Below are positions 45,829-55,429 of a DNA stretch of 64,000 bases, one piece after another (within the stretch, counting starts at the first letter, position 1; each line of letters begins with the position of its first letter). The stretch lies in contig NZ_AP031573.1 of the NCBI RefSeq assembly GCF_041154745.1, forward strand, positions 1,116,001 to 1,180,000, read 5' to 3'. This DNA is from Flavobacterium sp. CFS9. GTDB taxonomy: Bacteria; Bacteroidota; Bacteroidia; Flavobacteriales; Flavobacteriaceae. The notes beneath the pieces are model-generated. The model was not told the DNA's origin. It saw nothing but the letters and a program-made list of their open reading frames with translations, and did no database searches. A program made the translations under genes and the position numbers.

Positions 45829-46947
45829 CTACATCGTTTTAGCAGCAGCTTCTTTTATATTCTCTACAAACTGATCGAACAAATATGACGAATCGTGTGG
45901 TCCCGGACTTGCCTCAGGGTGGTATTGTACTGAAAAACAATTCTTATTCTTCATGCGCATACCCGCAACCGTTTCATCATTCAAATGCAAATGTGTAATC
46001 TCCAATTCAGGATGATTATCTAACTGCTCTTTGTTTACAGCAAATCCATGATTTTGAGAAGTTATTTCACCTTTACCTGTTATTAAATTCTTCACAGGGT
46101 GATTAATTCCTCTATGACCATTGAACATCTTATACGTTTGAACACCGTTTGCCAAAGCAATTACCTGATGTCCTAAACAAATCCCAAATAACGGTTTATC
46201 ATTTGCCAAAATTTCTTTTGCAACTTCAATAGCTCCAAAAAGCGGATCCGGATCTCCGGGACCGTTAGACAAAAAGTATCCATCCGGATTAAATTCTGTT
46301 AAATCTTTATAAGTTGAGTTGTATGGATAAACTTTAATGTAACAATCTCTTTTCGCCAGATTTCTTAAGATGTTCTTTTTTATCCCAAGATCTAAAGCAG
46401 ATATTCTATAAGTAGCATTTTCATCACCAAAAAAATAAGGCTCAGTAGTTGAAACTTTTGATGCCAACTCCAAACCTTCCATATTAGGCACATTTGCCAA
46501 TTCTTTTTTCAAATCTTCGATCGAAGTACCATCTGTACAAATAACAGCATTCATAGCTCCATTGTCACGAATATAACTTACAAGAGCTCTGGTATCAACA
46601 TCAGAAATACAAATTAAGTTTTGTTTGGTAAAATAATCTTCCAGACTCCCGGAAGCATTTTCTCTGGAATAATTAAAGCTAAAATTTTTACAAACCAAAC
46701 CGGCAATTTTAACGCTTTCAGATTCAACTTCAGAATCATTGACACCATAATTTCCAATATGAGTATTAGTGGCTACCATTATTTGACCAAAATAAGAAGG
46801 ATCTGTAAAAATCTCCTGATATCCGGTCATTCCCGTATTAAAACAAACCTCACCAAAAGTCTTACCGCTAATTCCGATAGATTTTCCGTGAAAAATAGTC
46901 CCATCACTAAGTAATAAAATGGCGCTTTGTCGTGTTGTGTATTTCAT
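45829..46947 (-). CDS. carA: Carbamoyl-phosphate synthase small subunit
   Basis: Glutaminase subunit of 372 residues supplying ammonia for carbamoyl phosphate, a precursor of arginine and pyrimidines. N-terminal CPSase domain (FGEVCFNTGMTGYQEI, about 31-46) and C-terminal class I amidotransferase domain with the nucleophile C257 in FGICLGHQV, and H343 and E345 in QYHPEASPG. The large subunit carB is not next to it in this window. The gene has a promoter with a 20-base spacer and lies between rplQ and eno. Confidence 0.97.
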   Translation of the reverse strand: MKYTTRQSAILLLSDGTIFHGKSIGISGKTFGEVCFNTGMTGYQEIFTDPSYFGQIMVATNTHIGNYGVNDSEVESESVKIAGLVCKNFSFNYSRENASGSLEDYFTKQNLICISDVDTRALVSYIRDNGAMNAVICTDGTSIEDLKKELANVPNMEGLELASKVSTTEPYFFGDENATYRISALDLGIKKNILRNLAKRDCYIKVYPYNSTYKDLTEFNPDGYFLSNGPGDPDPLFGAIEVAKEILANDKPLFGICLGHQVIALANGVQTYKMFNGHRGINHPVKNLITGKGEITSQNHGFAVNKEQLDNHPELEITHLHLNDETVAGMRMKNKNCFSVQYHPEASPGPHDSSYLFDQFVENIKEAAAKTM

Positions 46948-47023
46948 TCTTTAATTTGTATTGTTTTTTTTAATTGTTTCATGAAATCCCCGATAGGTTT
47001 TTCAATTGTAATTAGATATTTTG

Positions 47024-47054
47024 CAAATTTACTTCTTTAAAAGAGTGCCTCCAA
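47024..47054 (-). promoter_or_regulatory. Bacteroidota-type promoter of carA
   Basis: TTG at 47052-47054, a 20-base spacer and TAAATTTG at 47024-47031 on the minus strand. The leader to the carA ATG at 46947 would be about 70 bases long. The leader contains no obvious ORF; I see no recognised riboswitch. Confidence 0.72.
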
Positions 47055-47142
47055 GATTTTTTAAAACTTTCATCTATAAAAATAAAACCTACAAAGTCTT
47101 ATAACTTAAATTTTAATTTCACTCCAAAAAAAATCAAAAAAA

Positions 47143-47171
47143 AAGGATAAACTAAAAATTAGTTTATCCTT
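47143..47171. terminator. Terminator of the ribosomal superoperon after rplQ
   Basis: Eleven-base stem AAGGATAAACT pairing with AGTTTATCCTT around AAAAATT, followed on the minus strand by T-rich sequence. It lies 28 bases after the rplQ stop codon and closes the rplC-to-rplQ unit. Confidence 0.88.
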
Positions 47172-47199
47172 GATTTCTATAGAATCATTACTTTCATAA

Positions 47200-47688
47200 T
47201 TATTCAGAAGCTTCAGTAGTCGTTTCTGATTCAGCTGCTGGAGCTTCAGGAGCACCTTCAGCTTTTTTAGCTTTACCACCACGACGGCTTTTCGCTTTTT
47301 TAACTTCTTTTTTACCTCCGTTATAAAGCTCATTGAAATCTACAAGTTCGATCATTGCCATATCAGCGTTATCTCCCAAACGATTTCCAACTTTAATGAT
47401 ACGAGTGTATCCTCCTGGACGGTCACCAACTTTAGCAGCTACGTCTCTGAACAAGTCAGTTACCGCATATTTGCTACGTAAGTAAGCAAAAACAATACGA
47501 CGGTTGTGAGTCGTATCTTCTTTCGATTTTGTAATTAAAGGCTCAACGAATTGTTTAAGCGCTTTAGCTTTAGCAACAGTAGTGTTAATACGTTTGTGCT
47601 CGATAAGAGAACAAGCCATATTAGCCAACATAGCTTTTCTATGTCCAGTCTGTCTGCTTAAGTGATTGAATTTTTTTCCGTGTCTCAT
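47200..47688 (-). CDS. rplQ: 50S ribosomal protein L17
   Basis: L17 of 162 residues. The conserved part [21 protein letters not shown] (first about 20 residues cover the family start) through [16 protein letters not shown] is about 118 residues. A lysine-rich stretch and an alanine/glutamate/threonine-rich tail (about 130-162) extend it, as is usual in Flavobacteriia. It is the last gene of the superoperon, after rpoA. Confidence 0.96.
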   Translation of the reverse strand: MRHGKKFNHLSRQTGHRKAMLANMACSLIEHKRINTTVAKAKALKQFVEPLITKSKEDTTHNRRIVFAYLRSKYAVTDLFRDVAAKVGDRPGGYTRIIKVGNRLGDNADMAMIELVDFNELYNGGKKEVKKAKSRRGGKAKKAEGAPEAPAAESETTTEASE

Positions 47689-47724
47689 TGCTATTTTAAA
47701 TTTAACCCGCCGCAGCGGATTGAA

Positions 47725-48717
47725 TTATTCTTTATCTAATTTGTATTTAGCTAAATCCATTCCGAAAGTAAGATTTTTAACTGCAACAAGTTCATCAAGT
47801 TCAGTTAAAGATTTTTTACCGAAATTACGGAATTTCATTAGGTCATTTTTATTGAACGATACTAAATCACCAAGTGTATCAACTTCAGCCGCTTTCAAGC
47901 AATTTAATGCTCTCACAGATAAATCCATATCAACAAGCTTAGTTTTAAGCAATTGTCTCATATGCAATGACTCTTCATCATACGATTCTGTTTGTGCAAT
48001 TTCGTCAGCCTCGAGTGTAATTCTTTCGTCAGAAAATAACATGAAGTGGTGAATTAAAACTTTTGCAGCTTCAGTAAGAGCATCTTTTGGATTAATAGAA
48101 CCATCAGTTTTAATTTCAAAAACTAATTTTTCGTAATCTGTTTTTTGCTCCACACGGAAGTTTTCAATTGCGTATTTTACATTTTTTACCGGAGTAAAAA
48201 TAGAGTCTGTAAAAATAGTCCCAATTGCAGCATTCTGTTTTTTGTTCTCCTCAGCAGGCACGTATCCTCTACCTTTTTCAATAGTTAAATCGAAGTTCAA
48301 TTTGATTTTTGAATCTAAATTACAGATAACAAGATCTGGGTTCAGAACTTGAAAACCTGAAATAAATTTTTGAAAATCACCTGCTGTTAATTGATCTTTA
48401 CCAGAAACAGAAATAGTAACTGCTTCATTATCGATATCTTCAATTTGACGTTTGAAACGTACTTGTTTTAGATTAAGGATAATTTCGGTAACATCTTCAA
48501 CAACACCTGAAATAGTAGAAAACTCATGATCCACACCCTCGATACGAACAGATGTAATTGCATAACCTTCTAATGCTGAAAGCAAAACTCTTCTAAGTGC
48601 ATTACCAACAGTCAATCCATAACCAGGTTCCAAAGGTCTAAATTCGAATTTACCTTCAAAATCGGTTGAATCGATCATGATAACTTTATCGGGCTTTTGA
48701 AAATTAAATATTGCCAT
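47725..48717 (-). CDS. rpoA: DNA-directed RNA polymerase alpha subunit
   Basis: Alpha subunit of 330 residues. The N-terminal dimerisation domain ([21 protein letters not shown], about 27-47, starts it) and a C-terminal domain with helix-hairpin-helix ([36 protein letters not shown]) are joined by a linker near 240. It nucleates core polymerase assembly. Full length, in the usual place between rpsD and rplQ. Confidence 0.98.
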   Translation of the reverse strand: MAIFNFQKPDKVIMIDSTDFEGKFEFRPLEPGYGLTVGNALRRVLLSALEGYAITSVRIEGVDHEFSTISGVVEDVTEIILNLKQVRFKRQIEDIDNEAVTISVSGKDQLTAGDFQKFISGFQVLNPDLVICNLDSKIKLNFDLTIEKGRGYVPAEENKKQNAAIGTIFTDSIFTPVKNVKYAIENFRVEQKTDYEKLVFEIKTDGSINPKDALTEAAKVLIHHFMLFSDERITLEADEIAQTESYDEESLHMRQLLKTKLVDMDLSVRALNCLKAAEVDTLGDLVSFNKNDLMKFRNFGKKSLTELDELVAVKNLTFGMDLAKYKLDKE

Positions 48718-48738
48718 AAATTTCGACTAAGTCAATTA

Positions 48739-49344
48739 TTATTTGTTGTACAACTCTACGATTAATTGTTCTTTAATGTTTTCTGGAATTTGTAGTCTTG
48801 CAGGTACAGAAACGAAAGTTCCTTCTTTAAGATCATTGTTCCAAGTAATCCATTCATAAACATGACTTGAATTTGACAAAGAACGTTCGATAGCTTCTAA
48901 AGATTTAGATTTTTCACGAACTGCTACTTTATCACCAGGCTTAAGGTGGTAAGAAGGAATATTTACAACTTCACCATTAACAGTAATGTGTCTGTGAGAT
49001 ACAATTTGACGAGCACCTCTTCTAGATGGAGCAATTCCCATTCTAAAAACAACATTATCTAATCTTGCTTCACATAATTGTAATAAAACTTCACCAGTTA
49101 CTCCTTTAGTTGCTGATGCTTTTTCGAATAAGTTTCTGAATTGTTTTTCTAAAATTCCATAAGAATATTTAGCTTTTTGCTTTTCCATTAACTGAACAGC
49201 GTACTCAGATTTTTTTCCTCTTTTTTTAGCCATCCCGTGTTGTCCAGGTGGGTAATTTCTTTTTTCGAATGATTTATCATCTCCGAAGATTGCTTCGCCA
49301 AATTTACGAGCGATTTTGGTTTTAGGACCAGTATATCTTGCCAT
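48739..49344 (-). CDS. rpsD: 30S ribosomal protein S4
   Basis: Primary 16S rRNA-binding protein of 201 residues. [20 protein letters not shown] begins the family N-terminus; the S4 RNA-binding domain [19 protein letters not shown] and [11 protein letters not shown] is complete. Zinc-binding cysteines of some S4 proteins are absent. In several bacteria S4 represses its own operon, and a structured leader lies just upstream here. Confidence 0.97.
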
Positions 49345-49358
49345 TTTAAAAAAAATTT

Positions 49359-49412
49359 AAGGTAGAGATTATGAATTCAGGTCTAATCCTTCGATAATCT
49401 ATGCTCTACCTT
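49359..49412 (-). promoter_or_regulatory. Long-range hairpin in the rpsD leader
   Basis: Between rpsK and rpsD the arms AAGGTAGAG (49359-49367) and CTCTACCTT (49404-49412) pair perfectly, with an extra possible ATTAT/ATAAT pairing inside. There is no T run after it, so a terminator is unlikely. An RNA structure controlling rpsD translation, such as an S4 target, is possible. Confidence 0.45.
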
Positions 49413-49435
49413 GTTTATACTATGAATAAATAAAA

Positions 49436-49819
49436 TTAAACTCTACGTCTCTTTGGAGGACGACATCCGTTGTGAGGCATTGGAGTAACATCGATAATCT
49501 CAGTAACTTCAATTCCACCGTTATGAATAGAACGGATAGCAGACTCACGTCCGTTTCCTGGTCCTTTTACATAAACTTTCACTTTTTTAAGTCCTGCCTC
49601 AAGAGCTACTTTACTACAATCTTCTGCTGCCATTTGAGCTGCATACGGAGTGTTCTTTTTAGAACCTCTGAAACCCATTTTACCAGCTGAAGACCAAGAA
49701 ATAACTTCACCTTTCTTATTAGTCAAAGAAATGATAATGTTGTTGAAAGTGGCAGAAATATGAGCTTCACCCGTTGATTCAACGATAACTTTACGTTTTT
49801 TTGCAGTTGCTTTAGCCAT
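49436..49819 (-). CDS. rpsK: 30S ribosomal protein S11
   Basis: S11 of 127 residues, platform protein near the mRNA exit site. [21 protein letters not shown] (family core starts about residue 20), [19 protein letters not shown] and the C-terminal [18 protein letters not shown] are typical. It lies 8 bases after rpsM. Confidence 0.97.
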   Translation of the reverse strand: MAKATAKKRKVIVESTGEAHISATFNNIIISLTNKKGEVISWSSAGKMGFRGSKKNTPYAAQMAAEDCSKVALEAGLKKVKVYVKGPGNGRESAIRSIHNGGIEVTEIIDVTPMPHNGCRPPKRRRV

Positions 49820-49827
49820 ATTACTTA

Positions 49828-50202
49828 TTATTTAGTTGCTTTTTTCTTGTTAGCAACAGTTTTTCTTTTACCTTTTCTTGTTCTAGAGTTGTTTTTAGTT
49901 CTTTGCCCTCTTAACGGAAGACCAGATCTATGACGGATACCTCTGTAACAACCAATATCCATTAAACGTTTGATGTTTAAAGAAACTTCAGAACGTAATT
50001 CTCCTTCAATTTTGTAAAATGAAACTGCATCACGAATTGCTCCGATCTCGTCATCATTCCAATCTTGAACTTTTTTATCTTGGCTAACTTGAGCTTTTTC
50101 TAAAATCTCAATAGCTCTACTTTTTCCTAATCCAAAGATGTAGGTAAGTGCGATAACACCTCTCTTATTTTTTGGGATATCTACCCCTGCTATTCTTGCC
50201 AT
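49828..50202 (-). CDS. rpsM: 30S ribosomal protein S13
   Basis: S13 of 124 residues, head protein contacting the P-site t[23 protein letters not shown] opens it, [20 protein letters not shown] is the conserved C-terminal part, followed by a basic tail. Two bases separate its start from the rpmJ stop codon. Confidence 0.97.
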   Translation of the reverse strand: MARIAGVDIPKNKRGVIALTYIFGLGKSRAIEILEKAQVSQDKKVQDWNDDEIGAIRDAVSFYKIEGELRSEVSLNIKRLMDIGCYRGIRHRSGLPLRGQRTKNNSRTRKGKRKTVANKKKATK

Positions 50203-50204
50203 AA

Positions 50205-50321
50205 TTATCCTTGTCTTTGTTTAAATCTAGGATTCTTTTTGTTTATTACGTACAATCTCCCTTTTCTACGCACGATAATGCACTCGGCACTTCTCTTTTT
50301 TACTGATGCTCTAACTTTCAT
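50205..50321 (-). CDS. rpmJ: 50S ribosomal protein L36, zinc-free type
   Basis: A 38-codon gene: ATG at 50319-50321, TAA at 50205-50207. The product starts [20 protein letters not shown] and ends FKQRQG. Only one cysteine (C14) remains of the usual zinc ligands, so this is the zinc-independent form. It occupies the conserved position between infA and rpsM. Confidence 0.93.
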
Positions 50322-50330
50322 AGTGAATTT

Positions 50331-50398
50331 GCTTTAGGCTTTAGGCTTTAGGCTTTAGGCATAAGTTTTATTGCTTAATGCTTATTGCCTATTGCTTA
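50331..50398. repeat. Two blocks of four tandem heptamers between infA and rpmJ
   Basis: On the plus strand GCTTTAG is repeated four times without error at 50331-50358. After a 12-base gap four related heptamers follow: TTGCTTA, ATGCTTA, TTGCCTA, TTGCTTA (50371-50398). Both blocks keep an exact 7-base period. The array fills nearly the whole gap between rpmJ and infA within the superoperon. Confidence 0.9.
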
Positions 50399-50405
50399 CA
50401 GCTTT

Positions 50406-50621
50406 TTAATATCGATAAGTAATTCTTGCTTTTGACAAATCGTAAGGACTCATTTCCAATTTCACTTTATCACCAGGTAATAACTTGATGTAATGCATTC
50501 GCATTTTACCGGAAATATGAGCAATTACAATATGTCCATTTTCTAACTCTACACGGAACATCGCATTTGATAATGCTTCGATGATTGATCCGTCTTGTTC
50601 TATTGCTGATTGTTTTGCCAT
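50406..50621 (-). CDS. infA: Translation initiation factor IF-1
   Basis: OB-fold factor of 71 residues binding the ribosomal A site during initiation. [40 protein letters not shown], and [20 protein letters not shown] are the family sequence. It lies directly after secY; map and adk, often found here in other phyla, are absent. Confidence 0.97.
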   Translation of the reverse strand: MAKQSAIEQDGSIIEALSNAMFRVELENGHIVIAHISGKMRMHYIKLLPGDKVKLEMSPYDLSKARITYRY

Positions 50622-50628
50622 AAATATA

Positions 50629-51975
50629 TTAAGCTACCGCTTTTCTATTTTTACCAGTCTTCATTAAACCATCATAATGTTTGTTTAACAAGTATGAATT
50701 GATTTGTTGAATAGTATCTATTGCAACTCCAACCATAATTATTAATGAGGTACCTCCAAAAAACATTGCCCAAGATTGTTGTACATCCATAATACTTACA
50801 ACAATAGCTGGGAACACAGCAATCAAAGCAAGGAATAAAGATCCTGGGAAAGTTATTAAAGACATCACTTTATCAAGGAAGTCTGAAGTTTCAGCTCCCG
50901 GACGAACTCCAGGAATAAAACCACCACTTCTTTTTAAATCATCGGCCATTTTGTTAGTAGGAACAGTGATTGCAGTATAAAAGAATGTAAATACAATAAT
51001 TAAAGTTGCAAATACAAAATTGTACCAAAATCCGAACATATTACTAAACGCACCAACAATAGATTGTGATGTGTCTGATTTAGACAATCCAGCTACAGCA
51101 GCAGGAATAAACATAATTGCCTGCGCAAAGATGATTGGCATAACTCCTGAAGCATTAAGCTTAAGAGGAATCCATTGTCTGTTACCACCAGCTAAATCCT
51201 GCTCGTAATCTCCAGTTGTAGTACGACGAGCGTACTGAACCGGAATTCTGCGTACTGCCATTGTAAGCAATACACAAGAAATGATTACTAATAACCACAC
51301 GATAATCTCAATAACTAACAACATTGGACCTCCATTGTTATTGGTAACTCTGGTTGTGAATTCTTGTATAAAAGCTTGCGGTAAGCGTGCTAAAATACCA
51401 ACCATAATCAATAATGAAATTCCATTTCCAATACCTTTATCTGTAATTTTTTCTCCAAGCCACATAGCAAAAATTGTACCTGTAACTAAGATAATAACTG
51501 ACGAGAACAAAAATTCAGGTGAATTAAAGCCAAGTAAGAATGCACTACCAGGCAATGTTCTGTACAAATTATAGATATAAGTCGGACCTTGAACCAGTGT
51601 AATAGCTATAGTCAACCAACGAGTGATTTGATTAATCTTTTTTCTACCACTCTCTCCATCGTTTTGAAGTTTTTGCAAATAAGGAATAGCAATTCCCATT
51701 AACTGAACAACAATAGATGCAGAAATATAAGGCATAATACCTAAAGCAAAAACTGAAGCTTTAGAGAAAGCACCTCCTGTAAACATGTCCAGGATAGATC
51801 CTAAACCATTTTTAGTTTGTCCCGCTAAACCTGTCAATTGAGTTGCGTCAATTCCAGGAAGCGTAACGTGTGCACCAAAACGATATACTAAAAGCAATCC
51901 TAATGTAATTAAGATTCTATTTTTCAGTTCTTCGATTTTCCAAACATTACTTATTGATTCAATAAATTTCTTCAT
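50629..51975 (-). CDS. secY: Protein translocase subunit SecY
   Basis: Channel subunit of the Sec translocon, 448 residues and ten membrane helices. Typical parts are [35 protein letters not shown] (helix 2 region), [14 protein letters not shown] and [16 protein letters not shown]. It works with SecE and SecG in the inner membrane. Located between rplO and infA. Confidence 0.98.
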   Translation of the reverse strand: MKKFIESISNVWKIEELKNRILITLGLLLVYRFGAHVTLPGIDATQLTGLAGQTKNGLGSILDMFTGGAFSKASVFALGIMPYISASIVVQLMGIAIPYLQKLQNDGESGRKKINQITRWLTIAITLVQGPTYIYNLYRTLPGSAFLLGFNSPEFLFSSVIILVTGTIFAMWLGEKITDKGIGNGISLLIMVGILARLPQAFIQEFTTRVTNNNGGPMLLVIEIIVWLLVIISCVLLTMAVRRIPVQYARRTTTGDYEQDLAGGNRQWIPLKLNASGVMPIIFAQAIMFIPAAVAGLSKSDTSQSIVGAFSNMFGFWYNFVFATLIIVFTFFYTAITVPTNKMADDLKRSGGFIPGVRPGAETSDFLDKVMSLITFPGSLFLALIAVFPAIVVSIMDVQQSWAMFFGGTSLIIMVGVAIDTIQQINSYLLNKHYDGLMKTGKNRKAVA

Positions 51976-51988
51976 CTTAATAGATAAG

Positions 51989-52441
51989 TTATATAGTTAC
52001 AGCTTCTCCACCAGCAGCTTCGATAGCAGCTTTTGCAGTAGCGGTAAATTTGTGGGCAGTTACTTTTAATTTTGCTTTCAACTCTCCTCTACCTAAAATC
52101 TTAACGATTTCATTTTTGGTAGCTAGACGATTTGCTACGAAATCTGTCATAGAAACAGAATCAGTAATCACACCATTGTCTACTAATAATTGAAGCGTAT
52201 CTAAATTAACACCTTCGTATTCTTTACGATTGATGTTTGTGAAACCAAACTTAGGCACACGTCTTTGAAGTGGCATTTGTCCTCCTTCAAAACCAATCTT
52301 TTTAGAATAACCAGAACGAGATTTTGCTCCTTTGTGACCTCTTGCAGAAGTACCACCTTTTCCAGAACCTTCTCCTCTACCTAATCTTTTATTTTGATTG
52401 TGCGTTGACCCTTCAGCTGGTTGTAAGTTACTTAAATTCAT
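51989..52441 (-). CDS. rplO: 50S ribosomal protein L15
   Basis: L15 of 150 residues, a late-assembly 23S rRNA-binding protein. The N-terminal glycine-rich part RLGRGEGSGKGGTSARGHKG and GFEGGQMPLQRRVPKFGF are diagnostic. Full length. Confidence 0.97.
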   Translation of the reverse strand: MNLSNLQPAEGSTHNQNKRLGRGEGSGKGGTSARGHKGAKSRSGYSKKIGFEGGQMPLQRRVPKFGFTNINRKEYEGVNLDTLQLLVDNGVITDSVSMTDFVANRLATKNEIVKILGRGELKAKLKVTAHKFTATAKAAIEAAGGEAVTI

Positions 52442-52452
52442 AACAGTATTTG

Positions 52453-52635
52453 TTATTTAGCTTCTTCAACAGAAACTAAGTGTTTAACTTTGTTTATCAT
52501 CCCAAGGATTGCAGGATTTGAATCATGCTCTACAACTTGTCCCATTTTACGTAGACCTAAAGCTTCCAAACCTCTTTTTTGAGAAAGAGGGCAGTTGATT
52601 TTGCTTCTTACTTGTTTTACTAATAATTTAGCCAT
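52453..52635 (-). CDS. rpmD: 50S ribosomal protein L30
   Basis: L30 of 60 residues. [20 protein letters not shown] and [20 protein letters not shown] are the conserved core. In its normal place between rpsE and rplO. Confidence 0.96.
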   Translation of the reverse strand: MAKLLVKQVRSKINCPLSQKRGLEALGLRKMGQVVEHDSNPAILGMINKVKHLVSVEEAK

Positions 52636-52647
52636 AATTTCCTTGAA

Positions 52648-53169
52648 TTAACCTTTAAAAACTTTTTCTAAAGAAACACCTCTTTGTTTTGCAACAGTGT
52701 GAGCGCTTCTCATTTGTAATAAAGCATCAAAAGTTGCTTTTACCACGTTATGAGGATTTGATGATCCTTGAGATTTAGATAATACATCGTGAATACCTAC
52801 TGATTCAAGAACTGAACGAACAGCTCCACCAGCAATAACTCCTGTACCATGAGAAGCAGGAATTAAGAATACACGTGCACCACCAAATTTACCTTTTTGT
52901 TCGTGAGGAACAGATTGTCCGTTCAAAGGAATTTTTACTAAATTTTTCTTAGCATCTTCTACTGCTTTCGCAATTGCTTCAGAAACGTCTTTAGATTTTC
53001 CTAATCCATGACCAACTACTCCGTTTTCATCACCTACAACTACAATAGCAGAAAAACCGAAAGCTCTACCACCTTTTGTAACTTTAGTAACACGATTAAC
53101 ACTTACCAGACGATCTTTAAGTTCAAGACCACTTGGTTTTACCAATTCTACATTTTTGTATTTAGACAT
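52648..53169 (-). CDS. rpsE: 30S ribosomal protein S5
   Basis: S5 of 173 residues. The double-stranded RNA-binding half contains [20 protein letters not shown] and [20 protein letters not shown]; the C-terminal half has [19 protein letters not shown]. It contributes to decoding accuracy. Confidence 0.97.
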   Translation of the reverse strand: MSKYKNVELVKPSGLELKDRLVSVNRVTKVTKGGRAFGFSAIVVVGDENGVVGHGLGKSKDVSEAIAKAVEDAKKNLVKIPLNGQSVPHEQKGKFGGARVFLIPASHGTGVIAGGAVRSVLESVGIHDVLSKSQGSSNPHNVVKATFDALLQMRSAHTVAKQRGVSLEKVFKG

Positions 53170-53175
53170 AATATA

Positions 53176-53526
53176 TTAGAATTTAAGTCCAGCCGCTCTT
53201 GCGCCTTCTGCTAATGATTTAATACGACCGTGGTATAAATATCCACCTCTGTCAAAAGTGATGGTATCGATCCCGGCTTTTAACGCTTTCTCTGCAACTA
53301 GTTTTCCAACAGCAGCAGCTACTTCAACGTTAGTACCTTTTCCTATTTCTTTTTCTCTTGAAGATGCAGCTAATAAAGTAACTCCATTTACATCATCAAT
53401 AAGTTGAGCGTAAATTTCTTTGTTACTTCTAAATACAGATAGTCTTGGGTTAGCAGCAGTACCACTAATCGATTTTCTAATTCTGAATCTAATTCTCTGT
53501 CTTCTATCAGATTTTGTTAATGACAT
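53176..53526 (-). CDS. rplR: 50S ribosomal protein L18
   Basis: L18 of 116 residues, 5S rRNA-binding protein of the central protuberance. [20 protein letters not shown] and the C-terminal [20 protein letters not shown] are the family motifs. Confidence 0.97.
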   Translation of the reverse strand: MSLTKSDRRQRIRFRIRKSISGTAANPRLSVFRSNKEIYAQLIDDVNGVTLLAASSREKEIGKGTNVEVAAAVGKLVAEKALKAGIDTITFDRGGYLYHGRIKSLAEGARAAGLKF

Positions 53527-53538
53527 AATCTTATATTT

Positions 53539-54081
53539 TTAAGCTGATTTACCTGCTTTTCTTCTTAATACTTCACCCACAAATTTAACACCTTTTCCTT
53601 TGTATGGCTCAGGCTTACGGAAACCTCTGATTTTCGCAGCAACCTGACCTAAAAGTTGTTTATCAAATGATGTTAATTTTACGATAGGGTTCTTTCCTTT
53701 TTCAGATATTGTTTCTAAACTTACTTCCGGAGCAATTTCTAAAACAATATTGTGAGAATATCCAAGAGCTAAATCTAACTTTTGACCTTGGTTTGAAGCT
53801 CTGTAACCAACTCCAACTAATTCAAGTTCTTTTGTAAAACCTTCAGACACACCAACAATCATATTACTGATTAATGCTCTGTACAATCCGTGTTTTGCTC
53901 TTTGGTCTTTATGATCAGACGATCTTTCAACTTGTACTTGATCGCCTTCAACTTTTACAGCTACGTCCGAAAACTCCTGAGATAGTTGACCTTTTTTTCC
54001 TTTTACTGTAATGATACCGTCTTTAACTTCTACAGTTACGCCAGCAGGGATTACAATTGGGCTTTTACCTATTCTTGACAT
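53539..54081 (-). CDS. rplF: 50S ribosomal protein L6
   Basis: L6 of 180 residues, two repeated domains near the factor-binding site. MSRIGKSPIVIPAGVTVEVK opens it; the C-terminal FRKPEPYKGKGVKFVGEVLR is the conserved 23S contact. Confidence 0.97.
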   Translation of the reverse strand: MSRIGKSPIVIPAGVTVEVKDGIITVKGKKGQLSQEFSDVAVKVEGDQVQVERSSDHKDQRAKHGLYRALISNMIVGVSEGFTKELELVGVGYRASNQGQKLDLALGYSHNIVLEIAPEVSLETISEKGKNPIVKLTSFDKQLLGQVAAKIRGFRKPEPYKGKGVKFVGEVLRRKAGKSA

Positions 54082-54099
54082 CTTATTTAGTCTTTAAAA

Positions 54100-54498
54100 T
54101 TAGTATACGTAACAAATTACTTCACCACCTACATTTAATTGTTTCGCTTGTTTTCCAGTCATAAGACCTTTTGAAGTTGAAACAATAGCAATTCCTAATC
54201 CGTTAAGGATTCTTGGTAATTTGGCAGCACCTGCGTATTTACGTAAACCAGGTTTACTAATTCTTTGGATATCTTTAATTACAGGCTCTTTAGTATCTTT
54301 ATCATACTTCAAAGCAATTTTGATTGAACCCTGAACAGAGTTGTCTTCAAATTTGTAACTCAAGATATAACCTTGATCAAATAAGATCTTAGTTATTTCT
54401 TTTTTTAGATTAGAAGCTGGAATTTCAACAACTTTGTGGTTTGCAGCCACAGCGTTACGAACTCTAGTCAAATAATCTGCAATAGGATCTGTATACAT
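54100..54498 (-). CDS. rpsH: 30S ribosomal protein S8
   Basis: S8 of 132 residues starting MYTDPIADYLTRVRNAVAAN. ATG at 54496-54498 matches the family start. A GTG 12 codons upstream (54534) lies inside a strong hairpin and would add an atypical extension, so I reject it. GLGIAIVSTSKGLMTGKQAK near the C-terminus is typical. The gene has its own promoter-like sequence upstream. Confidence 0.96.
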   Translation of the reverse strand: MYTDPIADYLTRVRNAVAANHKVVEIPASNLKKEITKILFDQGYILSYKFEDNSVQGSIKIALKYDKDTKEPVIKDIQRISKPGLRKYAGAAKLPRILNGLGIAIVSTSKGLMTGKQAKQLNVGGEVICYVY

Positions 54499-54522
54499 AT
54501 GTATTTGATTGCGATTATGGTT

Positions 54523-54546
54523 TTCGGGAGACACCCGTCTCCCGAA
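54523..54546 (-). promoter_or_regulatory. Hairpin in the rpsH leader
   Basis: Stem TTCGGGAGAC pairing with GTCTCCCGAA around a four-base loop, 25 bases before the rpsH start codon. No T run follows on the minus strand, so termination is unlikely. GC-rich in AT-rich surroundings. It could be a processing site or a binding target. Confidence 0.6.
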
Positions 54547-54578
54547 CCTTTAATCAATTAAAATTATTTTTCGGTTTG

Positions 54579-54609
54579 CAAAAGTAATAACTTATTGCGA
54601 GATTACCAA
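54579..54609 (-). promoter_or_regulatory. Internal promoter before rpsH
   Basis: TTG at 54607-54609 in the last codons of rpsN, a 20-base spacer, and TACTTTTG at 54579-54586, all on the minus strand. It matches the Bacteroidota consensus exactly and has the same spacer as the rplC, carA and tviB promoters. The rpsN-rpsH gap (104 bases) is among the largest in the operon. Confidence 0.7.
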
Positions 54610-54872
54610 GAAGCCTTTTTTACTCCAGGGATTAATCCATTATTTGCCATCTCACGGAAAGTTACACGTGAAATACCAAATTGACGAATATAACCTCTTG
54701 GTCTACCTGTTAATTTACAACGGTTGTGTAAACGAACTGGTGAAGCATTTTTAGGTAATCTTTGTAAGCCTTCATAATCTCCAGCTTCTAACAAAGCTTT
54801 TCTTTTTTCAGCGTACTTAGCTACCGTTTTCTCTCTTTTCACCTCACGGGCTTTCATTGATTCTTTAGCCAT
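54603..54872 (-). CDS. rpsN: 30S ribosomal protein S14, zinc-free type
   Basis: S14 of 89 residues. [20 protein letters not shown] and [18 protein letters not shown] are the conserved C-terminal half. Only one cysteine is present instead of the four of zinc-binding S14, and the length fits the zinc-independent class. Three bases separate it from rplE. Confidence 0.97.
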
Positions 54873-54875
54873 GTC

Positions 54876-55427
54876 TTAATTCTTTTTAAAAGGTAAACCT
54901 AATTCAGCCAATAACGACTTTGCTTCTTTGTCAGTTTTTGCAGTAGTAACAAAAGTAATATCCATTCCTGAAATTTTGTTTACTTTGTCAATATCAATTT
55001 CCGGGAAAATGATTTGCTCTAAAACTCCAAGGTTGTAATTACCTCTTCCGTCGAAACCAGTAGCTTTGATACCACTAAAATCTCTAACGCGTGGCAAAGC
55101 AGAAGTAATAAGTCTATCTAAAAACTCATACATTCTCTCTCCACGTAAAGTAACTTTTGCTCCAATAGGCATCCCTTTTCTCAATTTGAATGACGCAACG
55201 TCTTTCTTTGAAATTGTAGATACTGCTTTTTGTCCAGTGATCTTTGTTAACTCATCAACTGCATAGTCAATAAGTTTTTTATCAGATACAGCTGCACCAA
55301 CTCCACGGCTCAAAACGATTTTTTCAAGTTTAGGAACTTGCATTACGTTTGTATATCCGAATTCTTCTTTAAGAGCAGAGATTACTCTACTCTTATATTC
55401 TTCTTTTAGTCTAGGTGTATATGCCAT
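54876..55427 (-). CDS. rplE: 50S ribosomal protein L5
   Basis: L5 of 183 residues, 5S rRNA-binding protein contacting S13. [20 protein letters not shown] (about 29-48), [20 protein letters not shown] and [20 protein letters not shown] are diagnostic. Full length. Confidence 0.97.
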   Translation of the reverse strand: MAYTPRLKEEYKSRVISALKEEFGYTNVMQVPKLEKIVLSRGVGAAVSDKKLIDYAVDELTKITGQKAVSTISKKDVASFKLRKGMPIGAKVTLRGERMYEFLDRLITSALPRVRDFSGIKATGFDGRGNYNLGVLEQIIFPEIDIDKVNKISGMDITFVTTAKTDKEAKSLLAELGLPFKKN

Positions 55428-55429
55428 TA

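Noticed and set aside
47106..47333. Lysine-rich open frame overlapping the end of rplQ
   Set aside because: It is in another frame of the lysine-coding rplQ tail and runs through the terminator hairpin; no family resemblance.
54499..54534. GTG start giving a longer S8
   Set aside because: The extra 12 residues do not belong to S8, and the region forms the leader hairpin.
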